A stretch of DNA of 64,000 bases from Enterobacteriaceae bacterium UBA7338 (GTDB lineage Bacteria > Pseudomonadota > Gammaproteobacteria > Enterobacterales > Enterobacteriaceae), in contig DKPJ01000017.1 in assembly GCA_002480085.1 (NCBI GenBank), forward strand, positions 439,990 to 503,989. The letters are read 5' to 3'. Position numbers and translations under genes: made by a program. The notes beneath the pieces were generated by a model. The model saw nothing but the letters and a program-made list of their open reading frames with translations, made no database searches and was not told the DNA's origin. Below, piece after piece: positions 61,087 to 64,000 of this stretch. Each line of letters starts with the position of its first letter. Within the stretch, counting starts at the first letter, position 1.

Positions 61087-62128
61087 TTTTTTCTCCATAA
61101 CGATTAGCCAGTTTTTCTCTGATTCTGGCGTTAGCGGACTCTAGTTTTCGGTCCCTTGCGTCAAAAACATCACGAGGTTCATTTGCCAGCACATAACGCC
61201 ATAAATGCTCAGGGTTACATTCTGAACCAACATTGATGGGGTCACTGTTGGCTACCGGGCACGCGTCTAACACATCCTGAGACCACTGAGGAATTTTGCT
61301 GGTCTGCATGGCAATATAGCGACCGATACTTTCGATGAAATTTAACGGTGACATCAGCAGTGCCATCGGCCATTCCAGACGAGAACTGACTTTCAGCATA
61401 TTCTGCAGCCCCCAGATATAACCTTCACGCCGATTTTCGATCGGCGGACACAGTACGATCATATCGGCTAAATCATCGAGAAAATCTTCCTCCATATAAC
61501 AACGGACGAATTCCCAATAACGATCCAGAGTTGGTTTAAACCCCGTATAACCAAAGCTGAATGTATTCAGCACAGTTTCACCATCTTCAGCCAGGATATG
61601 TCCGACAATACACGAGAAAGGTGCTTGTTGATTAACAGTGAAATAGATATCCCACCAGGAAACCGATAATTCCTCACCGTCAACCTGACAGATATGAACC
61701 ATTTGTTTTTGACGATTAAAACGGACAGGGTAATGCGTTTTTCTGAACCAGTCTTTTTTCAGTATTCGCCAGAAAAAAAAGTAAGCAGGCAGTGCCAGTA
61801 GCAAACAAACAAACAAACCTGAAAAAAAATCATTTTTATGCTCGGGTGAAAACATCATTCCCCATAAAGTAAGGAAAATTAATACAATGAGCAATAACAA
61901 CATACACATCATCATCGAACAAATCGTTCCTTTAGTTGCATAAAACTTGTCAACCACTTCAAGGTACGTCGAATTCATCCGAATAACGGTATTAAAACTT
62001 TGTACTGCCAGCTCTTCATTATGAGGTTTTACATGCCCCTGGTAAAAACGGTCCTTTCTTTCCTCATCCGTCAATGGACGATTCAGTTTAAACGGAACAT
62101 ATAGCCCTGCAGTGTGTGAGATTGCCAT
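61067..62128 (-). CDS. Two-TM protein, DUF6708-like, probable effector immunity protein
   Basis: A 353-aa protein with two adjacent hydrophobic helices at about 69-93 and 101-121 (SMMMCMLLLLIVLIFLTLWG; LFVCLLLALPAYFFFWRILK) and a C-terminal domain with VRFNRQKQMVHICQVDGEELSV, SFGYTGFKPTLDRYWEFVRCYMEE and DIIVLCPP-like segments. It resembles the DUF6708 proteins that often follow large T6SS toxins; this is from memory. It begins directly after the stop of the putative effector. As a membrane protein beside a hydrophobic effector it is a natural immunity candidate. Visibly AT-richer than the tss genes. Confidence 0.7.
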   Translation of the reverse strand: MAISHTAGLYVPFKLNRPLTDEERKDRFYQGHVKPHNEELAVQSFNTVIRMNSTYLEVVDKFYATKGTICSMMMCMLLLLIVLIFLTLWGMMFSPEHKNDFFSGLFVCLLLALPAYFFFWRILKKDWFRKTHYPVRFNRQKQMVHICQVDGEELSVSWWDIYFTVNQQAPFSCIVGHILAEDGETVLNTFSFGYTGFKPTLDRYWEFVRCYMEEDFLDDLADMIVLCPPIENRREGYIWGLQNMLKVSSRLEWPMALLMSPLNFIESIGRYIAMQTSKIPQWSQDVLDACPVANSDPINVGSECNPEHLWRYVLANEPRDVFDARDRKLESANARIREKLANRYGEKNERHHP

Positions 62129-64000
62129 TTATGCTTCTCCCTGCCCTAAAACATCGTTAAGTTGCTCCAATTCGATTCGGCCATTTAACCAGATATCCGG
62201 AATATCATCTTCCCCTGCCGGAATCGTTCGCCACCAGCAGGCAGCAAGCCATTTCTGCATATCATCCCGACCTTCCATCGCAATATAAATTGCTGAACCA
62301 AAAACGAAAAGCGTAGCTATTGCGATACCTGCTGGTCCAAGAGTCACAAAACTGAGCGTCGCTGCTGCAGTTAATGCACCACCACTAGCAAACGAAATAA
62401 AGTAAGCAGCACCTAATCCATAATTATGTTTATTTCTGGTTTCATCATAAAAATGGTAGGCATCCCATCCAACAGCCACCCAGCCAAACCAGGCGCAGAA
62501 TTTTGCCGTTCTTTCAAGAAACGTTGCCAGCTTGACCAGCCCGGACTCACCAATGGCGAGACGGACCAGAGGCTTCAGGCTGAATGATTTAAACTTGTAG
62601 ATTGCCCGCTCCGCCGCATCCAGCAGCGCTCCTCCCGCCGAAATAACATTCGCCGCAAATTTTGTGATGCCTTCAACATTTCGCCCTTTACCTTCAATTA
62701 AACCTATTGCGGCCTTGCTGACTGCAAATACCTGAAATGCAGCTGAAAAGGTGCATCCCGCAAAAGGCAGTGCCTGACGGGCATCATTAGCCAGATTCCC
62801 TACCGAGCCGCCTCTGGCAAGGGCAAGAGGATTTCGCCACCAGCGGGGAAACAGTGTCGCACTGACTTCATCGGCAGTGCGTAATGTCCTGGCTGCTGCC
62901 TGTGCGCGTTCTGCTTCTGGCAAAGAAGATCGTAATCGGGCAGCCTCTACTGCATCAATCAATACGAGGTAGCTTCCCTGATGCACCCCCTCCAATGACA
63001 TGCCAGCAGCCTCCAGTCGGCGGACTTCAATGTCCACGTAATGCCGAAGACGTGAAGCCGATACCCGTCCATCAAGATCTGTCATCTCTCCGAGCTGTCT
63101 GACGATGGCACGGATAAAATGCTTACGCTCCCCTGTACAGGCCACCGTTGTCAGTGCTTTTCCATATGTTGCCGTCAGCGCCACCACCGCCGGGAGCAGA
63201 CTTTTTCCGGCCTTATTCAGCATAGCTGTCAGCGAACTACCCATTGCATTCAGATAACCCTCCAGCGATGACTGGACATCCCGCAACATCTTCTCGGTAA
63301 TATCTTTAAATCCATCACCTAACTTATCCCAGGGTATATCGTCATATCGGCCATGCCCGGCAACCGCATTGCTTATCTGCGTAGTCCAGGCCGTTTGGTT
63401 TAACACCGTGGCCCGCAACAAAATGTTCCTGGCATCCACAGAAGGTTGAGATAGCTGATCGATAAAATAGTTACCGGCCCCGGATTTATCCTGCATTCCC
63501 TGAACACAGTACTGCACTGTTTGCGTAAACAACGCACCACTACGAATATTGTCTGGATCAAAATTATGATCCAGATAATCCAGCAAAAGATCGCTTTTAA
63601 GCCAGTCAAGATACATCATCACCATTGGCGAAATAATCTGCTGATCATAGGCTTTAAGCTGTCGGTTATATTCATCTATGAAGGCTTTTTCTTTTGAGCG
63701 ATCGATATATTTTTCGTACTTTGCCCAGAATACATCCACCTGTACGTTTAAAGACGCATTATCAATGTGATACAAAAGATTACTCTGAGTTTCGGCCAGA
63801 GAGGGCAAAAGCGCACCAGATTTGACAGTAATTCCATTACGAACCTGTTGTTCCATACCGTCAGCCACGTTTAACCGATCGCGCTCATACTGTGAACACA
63901 GCGCATTCTGCAGACCCGACAGGGCAGAAGATAATGCCAGCCCTCGTGAAAAAGTCGGGTTCCGCGTAAAATTCACCTCCAGCCGGTAATTCGACAGCGC
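62129..64000 (-). CDS. Large T6SS effector candidate, C-terminal 623 residues (5' part beyond window)
   Basis: The frame is open at the right window edge, so the start is not seen; the GTG at 63976 is internal to a continuing frame (ALSNYRLEV upstream). The visible part is mostly helical (QYERDRLNVADGMEQQVRNG, DLDGRVSASRLRHYVDIEVR) and has a hydrophobic hairpin near the end, about 57-100 residues from the C-terminus (YFISFASGGALTAAATLSFV followed by TLGPAGIAIATLFVFGSAIY), after an earlier FCAWFGWVAVGWDAYHF. This layout fits VasX-like or colicin-like pore-forming toxins. It lies upstream of a two-TM protein and PAAR in a T6SS locus. Toxin identity is inference; the N-terminal domain that could confirm it is missing. 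Confidence 0.65.
   Translation of the reverse strand, partial: ALSNYRLEVNFTRNPTFSRGLALSSALSGLQNALCSQYERDRLNVADGMEQQVRNGITVKSGALLPSLAETQSNLLYHIDNASLNVQVDVFWAKYEKYIDRSKEKAFIDEYNRQLKAYDQQIISPMVMMYLDWLKSDLLLDYLDHNFDPDNIRSGALFTQTVQYCVQGMQDKSGAGNYFIDQLSQPSVDARNILLRATVLNQTAWTTQISNAVAGHGRYDDIPWDKLGDGFKDITEKMLRDVQSSLEGYLNAMGSSLTAMLNKAGKSLLPAVVALTATYGKALTTVACTGERKHFIRAIVRQLGEMTDLDGRVSASRLRHYVDIEVRRLEAAGMSLEGVHQGSYLVLIDAVEAARLRSSLPEAERAQAAARTLRTADEVSATLFPRWWRNPLALARGGSVGNLANDARQALPFAGCTFSAAFQVFAVSKAAIGLIEGKGRNVEGITKFAANVISAGGALLDAAERAIYKFKSFSLKPLVRLAIGESGLVKLATFLERTAKFCAWFGWVAVGWDAYHFYDETRNKHNYGLGAAYFISFASGGALTAAATLSFVTLGPAGIAIATLFVFGSAIYIAMEGRDDMQKWLAACWWRTIPAGEDDIPDIWLNGRIELEQLNDVLGQGEA

Noticed and set aside
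63400..63976. GTG at 63976 as the true start of the effector candidate
   Set aside because: The reading frame continues upstream without a stop to the window edge and there is no clear ribosome site, so the gene is treated as 5'-truncated by the window.
1..64000. CRISPR arrays, insertion sequences, rRNA genes
   Set aside because: I saw no regularly spaced repeats, transposase-like proteins or rRNA sequence in the window.

Overview
The window is a stretch of enterobacterial chromosome. The order yfbV-ackA-pta ... yfcD-yfcE-yfcF-yfcG-folX-yfcH ... hisPMQJ-argT-ubiX-purF-cvpA-dedD-folC-accD-dedA-truA-usg-pdxB-flk ... fabB-mnmC-yfcL-epmC-yfcA-mepA-aroC-prmB-smrB-sixA-fadJI-yfcZ-fadL-mlaA-yfdC-argW follows the Escherichia coli backbone, and the protein sequences are close to E. 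coli ones. Several insertions are not part of the K-12 layout: a phosphoketolase gene, a toxin-antitoxin pair, a GNAT gene, an SDR/6-phospho-beta-glucosidase pair in place of yfcJ, mqo beside argW, and a type VI secretion locus. This fits a high-GC member of the Enterobacter/Lelliottia/Leclercia/Klebsiella side of Enterobacteriaceae. I cannot name the genus from sequence alone.

Layout. Bases 1-6730 hold acetate and acetyl-phosphate metabolism (end of yfbV, ackA, pta, xfp). Bases 6730-12070 hold small metabolic and stress genes (Nudix, phosphodiesterase, two GSTs, folX, yfcH, GNAT) and an inserted type II toxin-antitoxin operon. Bases 12086-16165 hold the histidine/LAO ABC transporter with a sigma-54 promoter at argT. 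Bases 16450-26109 hold, on the minus strand, ubiX, purF and cvpA (with a PurR box), dedD, folC, accD, dedA, truA, usg and pdxB; flk follows on the plus strand. Bases 27325-29866 are the accessory SDR/glucosidase pair. Bases 30008-45198 hold fatty-acid synthesis and degradation genes (fabB, fadIJ, fadL, with recognisable FabR and FadR sites) around a tRNA/ribosome-modification and murein cluster. Bases 45276-49300 hold mlaA, yfdC, tRNA-Arg and mqo. Bases 49413-64000 are a type VI secretion locus on the minus strand, open at the right edge of the window.

Function. AckA, Pta and the inserted phosphoketolase form one acetyl-phosphate node: Xfp makes acetyl-phosphate from sugar phosphates, AckA makes ATP and acetate from it, and Pta links it to acetyl-CoA. 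In the T6SS part, tssM, tssA, tssF, tssG, tssJ, tssE and a membrane-anchored TssA-like (VasL/TagA type) gene follow an AT-richer cassette made of the end of a large hydrophobic putative effector, a two-TM putative immunity protein, a small PAAR protein and a two-TM protein I do not recognise. This cassette is the most promising place for something undescribed.

Quality note. yfcE and the toxin gene, less than 1 kb apart, are each broken by a single missing base next to a homopolymer. This may be real decay or sequencing error.
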